From positions 1 through 64,000 of the IMG/VR virus record IMGVR_UViG_3300028558_000027: DNA of 64,000 nucleotides. One strand, 5' to 3'. The stretch's first letter is position 1. Each line of letters starts with the position of its first letter. The DNA comes from a virus. A model generated the notes under the pieces. It did no database searches and was not told the origin of the DNA. It saw only the letters and a program-made list of their open reading frames with translations. The position numbers and the translations under genes were made by a program. This document shows, one piece after another, positions 9,209 to 16,900 of the stretch.

Positions 9209-10063
9209 CTATTTCTGAAGTGTTGTTCGTGCGTTCTTTTCGATCTTGGCGGCCTGTTGAGCCGAAAGTGTGTGCGTAGCTGCTGTCATTGCCTCCGGAG
9301 AATCCGGAAACGGAACCATGCCGGCAGGGCGCTGGATTCTTTGGGCGGTAGTGATCACCTTAGTTCCGTCCGACTTCATGACGACCTTCTTCTGTTCCAT
9401 CTGGACCGCCACGGGCGGTCGCCCCGGCTTCTTTTTCGCCGGTGCAGACGGCCTCTGCTGTGCTGCCCGTGGCGCTGGCGCTGCGGTGACTGCAGCCTGC
9501 GGCGTTACAGCTTGACGGACACGCTGCACGGCCGGTGCAGGTCGCGCGGGCTGCTTGACCGGCGGCGCAGCAGGTGGGGGAGTAGGGGCCCGACGAGGAG
9601 CCGTGACAGGCGGCGGCGCGTCCGGGATCATGCCCTTCTGTCGCATGGACGCGATCAGAATCTTGATTGCTGCGACCTCTACGTCCGAGAACTGACTGAC
9701 GGGGGCGGCCACGGGAGGGGCTTCAGGGCGGATGCTGAGAAGCTCTTCGAGGCGACCGCGAATGAACTTGCGATGTTCGCGCTCTACAATCCGAGCGGCA
9801 GGAGTCGACTGCGTAAAAAGAGAAGTACGGCACAGCTCGCGGTAATAGCCCGCAACCTCCAGGCGCTGGTCGACATCCAGCATATAGTCAGTCGACTGCT
9901 CTTCGTCTGCCGCCTCTTGAACCTCTGGCGTCACCAGGCTCTCGACAAACTCGTCTCCCGACGTCTCCTCTGTTACTGGTTCATTGTCGAATTCATCCTG
10001 ATTAAAAATACCAGACTCGTCGGAGTCCTGGTCTTCGTCATCGCCGTTAAAGAGTGTGTCCAT
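9209..10063 (-). CDS. Acidic, Pro/Ala-rich protein with AT-hook-like motif
   Basis: The N-terminal 60 residues are very acidic, the centre is a low-complexity Pro/Ala/Arg stretch, and KKKPGRPPVAV near residue 225 is an AT-hook-like minor-groove binding motif. A DNA-organising role is a guess. The frame is open from a GTG at 10078, but that codon overlaps the motif A copy, upstream of the predicted transcript start. I therefore place the start at the ATG at 10063, giving 284 residues and an eight-base leader without a ribosome site. Confidence 0.7.
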   Translation of the reverse strand: MDTLFNGDDEDQDSDESGIFNQDEFDNEPVTEETSGDEFVESLVTPEVQEAADEEQSTDYMLDVDQRLEVAGYYRELCRTSLFTQSTPAARIVEREHRKFIRGRLEELLSIRPEAPPVAAPVSQFSDVEVAAIKILIASMRQKGMIPDAPPPVTAPRRAPTPPPAAPPVKQPARPAPAVQRVRQAVTPQAAVTAAPAPRAAQQRPSAPAKKKPGRPPVAVQMEQKKVVMKSDGTKVITTAQRIQRPAGMVPFPDSPEAMTAATHTLSAQQAAKIEKNARTTLQK

Positions 10064-10078
10064 GAGAGGTACAGACAC

Positions 10079-10091
10079 ATGTAGCGAAACT
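10079..10091 (-). promoter_or_regulatory. Motif A promoter for the AT-hook protein gene
   Basis: AGTTTCGCTACAT lies two bases after the stop of the reductase gene. The predicted +1 is eight bases before the ATG at 10063. Confidence 0.6.
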
Positions 10092-10092
10092 T

Positions 10093-11832
10093 CTAGATTT
10101 CACAGACTCCAGAACGACAACGACCTTCACTTGCTGCTTCAATCGCGCCCGCTTTGACGTAAGCAACCGCCTCTTCGAGGGAGATCGGGGTCAACGGTTG
10201 ATTTTCTCGGCTGCCGTCTGGATAGACAGTCAGGCCTTTCAGCTCGGGCAGAAATTCCATATACAGTTCGCTCAACTCGTCAGCAGACGTGCCCTCGGGC
10301 AAATTAATCGTCTTGCTACACGCGTTGTCGAGGTGTCGCTGTGCCGTTCGCTGCATTTCGCAGTGAGCCCGCAACGACAGTTCATGAGCCCCTTGGAAGT
10401 GCTTCACACTGCGTCCAGCAGCAAGGAATTGGCTAAAAAGTGGGTGGACGACAATTTCTTCCTTCAGCTCGTCTCCGTCTCGGAAGCGGCGACGGTAGGC
10501 AGGAGCGAACATCGGCTCGATGCCCGACGTCACACCCTGAACCATGCTGGTGGTCCCGGTTGGTGCGATGGTAAGAATGGCGCAGTTCCGGATCCCGAAC
10601 TCGCGAATCTTGGAACGGAGAGAAGGCTTCAAGGTCTTCGCGAAACCAGAGCGCAGGAACAGTTCCGCGTTGAATCGAGGGAAGCCCCCCTTCTCCTTGG
10701 CGAGGTTGATCGAAGCCTCGTAAGCCTGGTTCTTGATGAAGCCCATCACCTTGTCGACGGTCTCCAACGCAGTGTCTGTCGAGTACTTCATGCCCAACAT
10801 CAGGAGCATGTCGTGCAGGCCCATGACACCCAGTCCAATGCGACGGAGCGCGGAGCATTGGTCCTTGATCTCGGGAAGAGGGTAGGTGTTGACCGACAGG
10901 ACGTCGTCCAGAAACCTGACCGCGGTGTGGATCGCCGCCTTCAGTGCGTCGAAGTCGATGCCCTGTGAACCGACGAATCGAGGGAGGACGAGGGCGCCGA
11001 GGCAGCAGCAGTCGTAAGCGGAGAGCCAGATCTCGCCGCAAGGATTGGTGCAGATGAGTTTATCGCTGTACCAGACATTGTTCATCCGGTTAGCGAGGTA
11101 GCCGTTGAGAATGCCCGGCTCGCCACCCCTCAGCGCGTTCTTGACGATCTTGTCCCAAATCTCTTTGGCAGAGACCTCTTTGACGACGCGACCTCCGAAG
11201 ACGAGAGGGTAGGTGGAGTCCTTCTTGACCGCCTCGAAGAAGTCCTCGGGGTCCTTGTCGAAAATCACCGAGACGTTCGCGTTGTTGAGCTGGCCCAGGT
11301 CGAGCTTGGCATCCAGGAATTCGATGACGTCGGGGTGGTCGTGCTCCAGAGCGCTCATCAGCGCCGTGCGACGTCCTCCTCCGGCCTTGATCTCTTCTCC
11401 TGCGCCGTTCTGGATGCGCATGAGACTGACGGAGCCGGTAGCGATTCCTCCGGTGCCACGAATTGGCGTCCCGCGAGGTCTGATCGAAGAGAAATTGGTA
11501 CCGATTCCGCCGCCGGTTCCGCTGACGACGATCGTGTCCGATGCATGGCGGCCCCAAGCTTCACGACTGTCGCCTGTCGGGATCACGAAGCAGTTGAGGA
11601 GTTGGCCGCGAGGGCGACCGGAGCCGTACATGATGCGACCGCCGGGTGCGAAGAGTCCGTCGTAGAGGAGCTGAGCGAACTCCGCCCCGTACTTAGAGAT
11701 GTCAGCGCCGGTCTCGGCGGTGGCGACAAAGTTACCAGCCCGCGTACAAGCTTCTCGCCAAGTCTCGTCAGGGTGGATTGCGTAGCGCTTCTGAAAAATC
11801 TCTAGACCTAGTCCTGTGGGCTCAAACGACAT
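10093..11832 (-). CDS. nrdJ: Ribonucleotide reductase, class II (B12-dependent) type
   Basis: Converts ribonucleotides to deoxyribonucleotides to feed phage DNA synthesis. Visible motifs are LLNCFVIP (first redox Cys), SGTGGGIGTNFS, the ICTNPCGEI active-site Cys block near residue 263, GLGVMGLHD, APTGTTSMVQG and ACSKTINLP. The C-terminal CRSGVC supplies the reducing thiols. The single-gene arrangement without a small subunit, and the ACSKTINLP ending, fit the adenosylcobalamin class. I use the ATG at 11832, which overlaps the resolvase stop as TAATG; an in-frame ATG 11 codons upstream lies inside that gene. The product is 579 residues. Confidence 0.93.
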   Translation of the reverse strand: MSFEPTGLGLEIFQKRYAIHPDETWREACTRAGNFVATAETGADISKYGAEFAQLLYDGLFAPGGRIMYGSGRPRGQLLNCFVIPTGDSREAWGRHASDTIVVSGTGGGIGTNFSSIRPRGTPIRGTGGIATGSVSLMRIQNGAGEEIKAGGGRRTALMSALEHDHPDVIEFLDAKLDLGQLNNANVSVIFDKDPEDFFEAVKKDSTYPLVFGGRVVKEVSAKEIWDKIVKNALRGGEPGILNGYLANRMNNVWYSDKLICTNPCGEIWLSAYDCCCLGALVLPRFVGSQGIDFDALKAAIHTAVRFLDDVLSVNTYPLPEIKDQCSALRRIGLGVMGLHDMLLMLGMKYSTDTALETVDKVMGFIKNQAYEASINLAKEKGGFPRFNAELFLRSGFAKTLKPSLRSKIREFGIRNCAILTIAPTGTTSMVQGVTSGIEPMFAPAYRRRFRDGDELKEEIVVHPLFSQFLAAGRSVKHFQGAHELSLRAHCEMQRTAQRHLDNACSKTINLPEGTSADELSELYMEFLPELKGLTVYPDGSRENQPLTPISLEEAVAYVKAGAIEAASEGRCRSGVCEI

Positions 11833-12407
11833 TAGGTAGCGGTCACTTTCTGCTGAGCTATACAAAAACCGAGACCCAGCAGAATCGCGTCGGCACGGTC
11901 GTTGTCTTTGAGTTTAAGTCCTAGGTTGTACTTCTCGTTCACCATGTTGACGCTAAGATGTTTCTTCCCAATGCGACCGCGTTTCTTACCGGCGCTAACA
12001 TCACGATTGTTTTTCTTCTGCTCGGCACTGAGACGCATGTCAACGACCTTGCGCCATTCGGAAGGATCCATGTACGAAAGCGCAACACGTGGACGCAACG
12101 CGATCAAAACCGCCGAGTGAATGAACTCCAAACAGCGCTGGGTGTTGCGATTGCGGCCCTTGACGGTGTTCTCGATGACAACACGATCGGGAGCGTGCTC
12201 GTCTAGTAACGCGAGCGCTTGCGCAGCGACTTCGGCTGCTGCGTCGATGATATTGAACGGATACTTGGGTGAGCGATTAGGTTCAGCGTTGACGTTGAAG
12301 TCGTCGACAAAGACCTTCTCGGTACCACCGGATGTTATGTAAACACCGTCGTCGAATACGGCCCATCCAGTTTTGGTAGACAGATCTAGAGCAAGTACTC
12401 GGGGCAT
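11832..12407 (-). CDS. RuvC-like Holliday junction resolvase
   Basis: An RNase H-fold protein with LALDLSTKTGWAVF (first Asp), RVVIENTVKG (Glu) and DRADAILLGLG (last Asp), the acidic triad of RuvC-like resolvases. It likely cuts branched replication or recombination intermediates before packaging. A TTG at 12419 would extend it by four codons, but that codon lies inside the motif B copy, so the ATG at 12407 is preferred. It is the first gene of a unit with the reductase. Motif B upstream suggests late expression, as for T4 endonuclease VII. Confidence 0.85.
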   Translation of the reverse strand: MPRVLALDLSTKTGWAVFDDGVYITSGGTEKVFVDDFNVNAEPNRSPKYPFNIIDAAAEVAAQALALLDEHAPDRVVIENTVKGRNRNTQRCLEFIHSAVLIALRPRVALSYMDPSEWRKVVDMRLSAEQKKNNRDVSAGKKRGRIGKKHLSVNMVNEKYNLGLKLKDNDRADAILLGLGFCIAQQKVTAT

Positions 12408-12417
12408 CGTGAAACCC

Positions 12418-12426
12418 AAGATTGCG
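12418..12426 (-). promoter_or_regulatory. Motif B promoter for the resolvase-reductase unit
   Basis: Exact CGCAATCTT on the minus strand. The predicted +1 at 12412 leaves a five-base leader before the resolvase ATG. Confidence 0.55.
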
Positions 12427-12447
12427 TTTCACGATGCAGATCCGTCT

Positions 12448-12648
12448 CTACCGAGCCGACTTCACCTCAGCGTAAATAACCTCGTTCTTCTTGAAGGCCT
12501 GAACCGGCTTGCCTCCCAGAATCTGAATGTAAGCAATCGAAGGATCGGCATTAGAGCCGCTCTTGATCACTTGGCCGGGGATGTCGAGAATGTCGACGAT
12601 CTGTCCACGCTTGTTACGCACGATTTCGAGCGCGATGTACGACTTCAT
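12448..12648 (-). CDS. Hypothetical protein, 66 aa
   Basis: A small, beta-rich, basic protein that I do not recognise. It directly follows the AT-hook gene (adjacent stop and start) and shares its promoter. Confidence 0.65.
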   Translation of the reverse strand: MKSYIALEIVRNKRGQIVDILDIPGQVIKSGSNADPSIAYIQILGGKPVQAFKKNEVIYAEVKSAR

Positions 12649-12945
12649 TTACTCCGCGTCCCCAGTCTCCTTGCCCTTGTCGCCGAGAACGCGACGAGCG
12701 AACGCAATCAGCGTCTTGTTCCGCTTCGTGCCCTCGCGGTAGATCGCGCCCGCTTCCTTCGCGGCTTCCTTCTTCTCCTTGAGATCTTGGTCCTGCTCCT
12801 TCAGCTCCATCAGAGCTGCCTGATCGAGCGAGACCTTCGCGATACGATCGCGAATCTGCGTCTCGTTCATGCCGGCGATTGCCGACTTCTCGTCCTCGTC
12901 AAGAATATCGAAAGGGTCCTTCTTCGGGCGACCGCGTCCTGCCAT
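12649..12945 (-). CDS. Small helical protein with N-terminal AT-hook
   Basis: The N-terminus MAGRGRPKKDP is a typical AT-hook (GRP core with flanking Lys/Arg), followed by a charged helical region to residue 98. This predicts non-specific binding to AT-rich DNA. It has a clear ribosome site (AAAGGAGA) and a motif A copy about 40 bases upstream. Confidence 0.75.
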   Translation of the reverse strand: MAGRGRPKKDPFDILDEDEKSAIAGMNETQIRDRIAKVSLDQAALMELKEQDQDLKEKKEAAKEAGAIYREGTKRNKTLIAFARRVLGDKGKETGDAE

Positions 12946-12985
12946 GTGAATCTCCTTTGAATGAATTGTCGAACTAGCAATGATC

Positions 12986-12998
12986 TAGTAGCGAAACT
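12986..12998 (-). promoter_or_regulatory. Motif A promoter for the small AT-hook protein gene
   Basis: AGTTTCGCTACTA overlaps the TGA of the upstream gene. A leader of about 30 bases with a good Shine-Dalgarno follows, so here the motif is clearly separate from the ribosome site. Confidence 0.65.
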
Positions 12999-13261
12999 CA
13001 ATCATCGAAGATGCTGGTGAAGGACTGGACGAAGAGAGAATCCTTCTCGAAGACGGAATTAAGCAGGTCTACGTTCACGAGGTCCGGATTTAGGGCACGC
13101 AACGTCAACACGCACGCATCTAGGCGAGCTAGCGTAATCTTTTCCCCCTCGGTCAAGTCACGGTCCATACCTGCGAGCCGAAAGCGAAGAGGTTGGTCGT
13201 TGTAGGCGGAGATCGTGCGGTCACGGAACTCGGTAATGAGGGCTAACGTCAACTTCGGCAT
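12998..13261 (-). CDS. Hypothetical protein, 87 aa
   Basis: A small soluble protein, unrecognised. A GTG at 13273 overlaps the stop of the SbcC-like gene and would add four codons. The ATG at 13261 sits four bases after an AAAGGA ribosome site and is preferred. Confidence 0.7.
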   Translation of the reverse strand: MPKLTLALITEFRDRTISAYNDQPLRFRLAGMDRDLTEGEKITLARLDACVLTLRALNPDLVNVDLLNSVFEKDSLFVQSFTSIFDD

Positions 13262-13269
13262 AGGTCCTT

Positions 13270-15387
13270 TCACACGATCCTGGAGATACCGTTGGAGAAC
13301 TCGATATTCACTCGATGGGGAATGAGGCCCTTGAATTCGCTGCTGTGATCAACCACGAGCACGAGTCGATCATGGGCGTACTCAGAGAGGATCTCGAAGC
13401 ACGCCTCCTTGGATACGGAGTCCAATCCCTCGAAGCACTCATCTAGAATCAGCCACCCAGGACAAGCCCCCTCTCGGCGGCTGATGACGGCACCCACGGC
13501 CAGATCGACAGCCAGTTCAACCGCTGACTGCATACCTCCAGAGAGACCGGCTTCGAACGGTGCTTCAAAATCCCCGACTGTGATGACGGGAACGATTTTC
13601 TTCTGCACGGAGCCCTTCTGGGTGACCGACTCCGATGCAAACCGAAGTGTGCAGTGCCTGGTGTTGGCGACCGCCCCCAAGATCTTGTTCGTCTCATCCG
13701 AAATCTCCGCCAAGACCTCGTCAAAAATGGCGCCCAGAAATCCCTCGCGCCCGATCATGGCCAAGAAGTCTTTCTCGGCAGACAAGGACGCTGTCGATTC
13801 GTTGAGTTCAGCTTGAAACTTGGCAAGTAACGCTATGGCGCCGTCACGAGCCTTGTACTGGCTCTCTAGACGGGTCACTTCCTGACGACAGGCCGAGACA
13901 TTCAGGGCCAACTCCTCAGTGTCGATGCCATGAAACTCGGCAGTGATTGGATTCAGTATCTGAAGCGTGACCTGCTGAGCGTCCCGGACAGCCTGCAGTT
14001 GCTTCTTCTCCAATTCCGTGACGGCACTCTGCAGTTGTGCCTTCTTGGCGGTGTATTCGGCACGCGCAACCGACTTGAGTGAGGTAAGGCGTTGACGTTC
14101 TGCTGCCACTTGGTCACGCAACTGGGCATGAACGGGCTCCAACTTCGCGATCATAGGATTGGGCACGAACGCTGGTGCTGCCGCTAACGCGTCCGAAAGA
14201 CGCTTGATCTCAACCTCGATGTCGTAGATCGCGGTCAGTTTCGCTTCTACGTCGATGATCTGGCGTTCGATGGCCTTGAGCTGTGAGGACGCCTTATCCC
14301 AGGGACGGTTACAGGTTGAGCAAAGCTCTTGCTCCAGTACGGCAAAATCTACACGAAGTCGATCGGTCTCCGCGACGAGTCCCGCCTTCGCCCCTGCTTT
14401 GGCCTTCAGCCCCTGGATGATTCGGTTCTGCTGTGCCTTCCAGGAGTCGAGCTGCTGGCGCTTGGTCGCGTCCGCATCCAAGAGCTTCTCGATGCGGTCC
14501 TTGGCGCCGGCCGCGAGCACCAGGAGACGCTCAATCTCGGTCTCATCATCACCAATTTCAGTCAGCGTAACTCCCGCGAGTTCTTCACGAGCTGCCTGTA
14601 GAGCAGGGGCGAACGAAGCGGCGGCCTCCTTTTCTTCGAAGGCCCGAGTCTTTCTGAAAGCGTCAATATTTGCTTTCAGTTCGGACTTCAGGACGCGTGC
14701 CTGGGCCAGGTCGGCTTCCGACGTCACCAGCAGCTCCTTCGCGACCTCCAGGGAAGCCAGGCCGACATACCCCTCGACGTCAGAGCGCAGGCGATCGACG
14801 CCGGTCCTGACGGCTGTCGTCTTGCCTTCGAGAACCGACACCTTGGTCTTCCCGTCTTCAAGGGCCAACTCGAATTTATCCAGCCCCAAGAGCTGCATCA
14901 GAAATTCCTTCTTCTGAGCGTCACTCTTGGACATGAACAAGCCAGGTTTCTTTTGGCCGCGGTAAGTCAACATTGCCAGCATCTCGGGCTTCAGACCGAT
15001 AATGCGCTGCAGCTCCTCCTCGATCTGAGCAGAAGACCCTTTGAAGGGTGTGCCGGCGACCGTCAAGGTGGTCTTCTTGCCGCGCTGAATTACGACGAGA
15101 CCTTTGTCGGTATCAAACTCCAGCGAGTGGGCGCCGCCTTTCGGCGCCTGCCAAGACACAAGGTCAACAGCAGAGAAAGGCGCGATCCCGAGGGCACTGG
15201 CAATCGCTAGTAAAAACGATGACTTACCACTGCCGCTGCTTCCGCCAGTGTCCTTGTTCGTACCCGATACGAGCAAAAGACCGGACCGAGGAAACTCGTA
15301 GGAGACGGGCTCGACGAACGAGCGGAGCCCTTGTATTGAGATCTTACGGAGTGCGGTAGTCCCATTCCTGGGCATGGGGAGTGACAT
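13270..15387 (-). CDS. SbcC/Rad50-like recombination ATPase (T4 gp46-like)
   Basis: A 705-residue SMC-type protein. The Walker A is GGSSGSGKSS near residue 50. Long coiled coils flank a zinc-hook CSTC near residue 350, then come the GLSGGMQSAVEL signature and the Walker B WLILDECFEGLD. It should pair with the SbcD/Mre11-like nuclease at 25088-26056 to process DNA ends during recombination-dependent replication. The two subunits lie on opposite strands, about 10 kb apart. The ATG is two bases after the predicted +1 of the motif A copy. Confidence 0.9.
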   Translation of the reverse strand: MSLPMPRNGTTALRKISIQGLRSFVEPVSYEFPRSGLLLVSGTNKDTGGSSGSGKSSFLLAIASALGIAPFSAVDLVSWQAPKGGAHSLEFDTDKGLVVIQRGKKTTLTVAGTPFKGSSAQIEEELQRIIGLKPEMLAMLTYRGQKKPGLFMSKSDAQKKEFLMQLLGLDKFELALEDGKTKVSVLEGKTTAVRTGVDRLRSDVEGYVGLASLEVAKELLVTSEADLAQARVLKSELKANIDAFRKTRAFEEKEAAASFAPALQAAREELAGVTLTEIGDDETEIERLLVLAAGAKDRIEKLLDADATKRQQLDSWKAQQNRIIQGLKAKAGAKAGLVAETDRLRVDFAVLEQELCSTCNRPWDKASSQLKAIERQIIDVEAKLTAIYDIEVEIKRLSDALAAAPAFVPNPMIAKLEPVHAQLRDQVAAERQRLTSLKSVARAEYTAKKAQLQSAVTELEKKQLQAVRDAQQVTLQILNPITAEFHGIDTEELALNVSACRQEVTRLESQYKARDGAIALLAKFQAELNESTASLSAEKDFLAMIGREGFLGAIFDEVLAEISDETNKILGAVANTRHCTLRFASESVTQKGSVQKKIVPVITVGDFEAPFEAGLSGGMQSAVELAVDLAVGAVISRREGACPGWLILDECFEGLDSVSKEACFEILSEYAHDRLVLVVDHSSEFKGLIPHRVNIEFSNGISRIV

Positions 15388-15547
15388 TTATAGAACTAGT
15401 AGCGAAACTAGTAGAAGCGCAGGCATTGCATCTTACTGCGTCACAATATCCGCAGTCGCAGATGTACGACCACACGTGGAGACCGTGTTGCGTACCGGAG
15501 CAGCCTTCAGATTGGCTTGTTTCGGGGGTCGTTTGCGACTCGGTCAC
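15344..15547 (-). CDS. Cys-rich small protein overlapping the SbcC start
   Basis: A 67-residue frame with CDCGYCDAVRCNAC, a likely zinc site. It begins at a GTG after an AGGAG ribosome site inside the previous gene, and its last 44 bases overlap the SbcC-like gene in another frame. The codons for SFATS are the motif A promoter of the SbcC-like gene. The overlap lowers confidence, but the Cys spacing and the ribosome site support it. Confidence 0.55.
   Translation of the reverse strand: MTESQTTPETSQSEGCSGTQHGLHVWSYICDCGYCDAVRCNACASTSFATSSINVTPHAQEWDYRTP
15397..15409 (-). promoter_or_regulatory. Motif A promoter for the SbcC-like gene
   Basis: AGTTTCGCTACTA within a coding region. The predicted +1 is two bases before the ATG at 15387. 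Confidence 0.6.
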
Positions 15548-15755
15548 GGTTCAGCTCCTCAGCATCAGAAAATCGTTCAACTGCGCGTGTCATTGCCCCG
15601 TTGTCGAGGGTCTCTTTGAGATGGGCGGAGGGGCCCTTGGGGTCTCGACGAAGTTTGCGCCCGCACGTACAGGTCTGCTTCTCGGCTAGTGCAGCATCAA
15701 GCACACGCCGAACGCGTTCCTTGCAGCCGCTGCACTTGAAATAAAAGACCGGCAT
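15507..15755 (-). CDS. Zinc-ribbon protein, FmdB-like
   Basis: An 82-residue protein beginning MPVFYFKCSGCKERV, with a second Cys cluster CTCGRK, the pattern of small FmdB-type zinc-ribbon proteins. The C-terminal half is charged and helical. The role is unknown; such proteins are often called regulators without direct proof. It is adjacent to the membrane protein gene upstream. Confidence 0.7.
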   Translation of the reverse strand: MPVFYFKCSGCKERVRRVLDAALAEKQTCTCGRKLRRDPKGPSAHLKETLDNGAMTRAVERFSDAEELNRDRVANDPRNKPI

Positions 15756-15758
15756 CGA

Positions 15759-15959
15759 TTACAGACAGAGACTGCAATTAGGACCACACGAAGAGGAGTC
15801 CTCTTCGTGTGGCAGCGGAGGAGCCGAAAGGAGAGTCTCAGGCTCTAGGTCGGGGACATTGTCCAGGCGGCGAGTCTTGGCCACATGAACCACTGCGAAT
15901 CCGCCAACAAGGGCGATGGCGAAGCAGAAAAAGAACAAAAACGGGACAAGAAAATCCAT
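15759..15959 (-). CDS. Small membrane protein, one transmembrane helix
   Basis: The ATG at 15959 has an AAGGAG ribosome site eight bases upstream. A hydrophobic stretch (LVPFLFFFCFAIALVGGFAVV) forms one membrane span close to the N-terminus, and the tail is acidic with a CGPNCSLC cluster at the end. It could be a membrane-remodelling or lysis accessory protein. I cannot assign it. Confidence 0.65.
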   Translation of the reverse strand: MDFLVPFLFFFCFAIALVGGFAVVHVAKTRRLDNVPDLEPETLLSAPPLPHEEDSSSCGPNCSLCL

Positions 15960-15970
15960 CTCAGAACTCC

Positions 15971-16882
15971 TTACCAAGGAAATGTTGTAAAGTCGGCGTC
16001 GGTGGAAGGGTCCGACAGGAAGACGTCGAAACCGACGAGAGTATTTAGTGCCTTGGACGCTGCATTGGGATCGAGCGAGTCGTCTTCCGGCAAAACATCC
16101 GTGTAAATAGCCGCAGTCAAAATGGCCCTGCGCCCGCCGAGATCCTCGCTCGCCAGGTTAACCTGAGACAAACCAGCGCTTCCGTACTTCCAGATGCCAC
16201 GTCTTTCCATGTCATTTAGAAAAGCCGCCCATCTAGCTAGATAGACCGTTGGTATATGTCCAGACGGTGACACGGGGACTTTTAGGTGTGCTACGCGAAG
16301 AACCGCCACGTGCGTAGCGTCGACGACGTGAAACGCAGACGAAAGACGGCGCTGAAGAAGTGCCTTCGCAGGTACAGAGAGCGCCCTTGAGACGAACGAC
16401 TCTAGCGTGACAACCCGGGTGCTGGGAAATACGCGAAACCAAAGGCGTCGTGAGATCGTGACTGCACGGGCAATGAATACGAGAAGTGCCAGATATAGGC
16501 GCGTCGCCAGACGTTGACGTGCTATGACCTTGTTCGTCTCGTATTGGTGGGGGACGCTGTCTCTGACGTTATTCTGCCGATTCGACGCGCACTCTATAGC
16601 TAGAGCGAGTCCGTTACTAGTGAACGGCTCCTTATTAGCATTGTCGAAAAAGCCCGACGTTCTGAGAGAAGCGGCGGCGAGAGATGGATCTGGCTTTGGT
16701 GCCAGAACCTTAGATCTGTGCCGACCGGTCTGCGGATCGATAGCAACTGGCAGACCATTTTCTAAAAAGAGGGGCGTACCGTCGTCCTTGGCGGCTTGAT
16801 AAACGAAGGCGCCATTTTTAAGGATTGTAAGAATGACCGGAACGCCGTTGACAAGTGCCGGCGTCGCTCGTGTTAGCTCCAT
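15971..16882 (-). CDS. Hypothetical protein, 303 aa
   Basis: Unrecognised. The N-terminal 60 residues are beta-rich, and the centre has a hydrophobic stretch around LYLALLVFIARAV that may be membrane-associated. Its start has a GAAAGG ribosome site and lies 19 bases after the chaperonin gene, so it is in the same unit. Codon use is less GC-biased than in the chaperonin. Confidence 0.65.
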   Translation of the reverse strand: MELTRATPALVNGVPVILTILKNGAFVYQAAKDDGTPLFLENGLPVAIDPQTGRHRSKVLAPKPDPSLAAASLRTSGFFDNANKEPFTSNGLALAIECASNRQNNVRDSVPHQYETNKVIARQRLATRLYLALLVFIARAVTISRRLWFRVFPSTRVVTLESFVSRALSVPAKALLQRRLSSAFHVVDATHVAVLRVAHLKVPVSPSGHIPTVYLARWAAFLNDMERRGIWKYGSAGLSQVNLASEDLGGRRAILTAAIYTDVLPEDDSLDPNAASKALNTLVGFDVFLSDPSTDADFTTFPW

Positions 16883-16900
16883 TATGAAAGACCTTTCTGA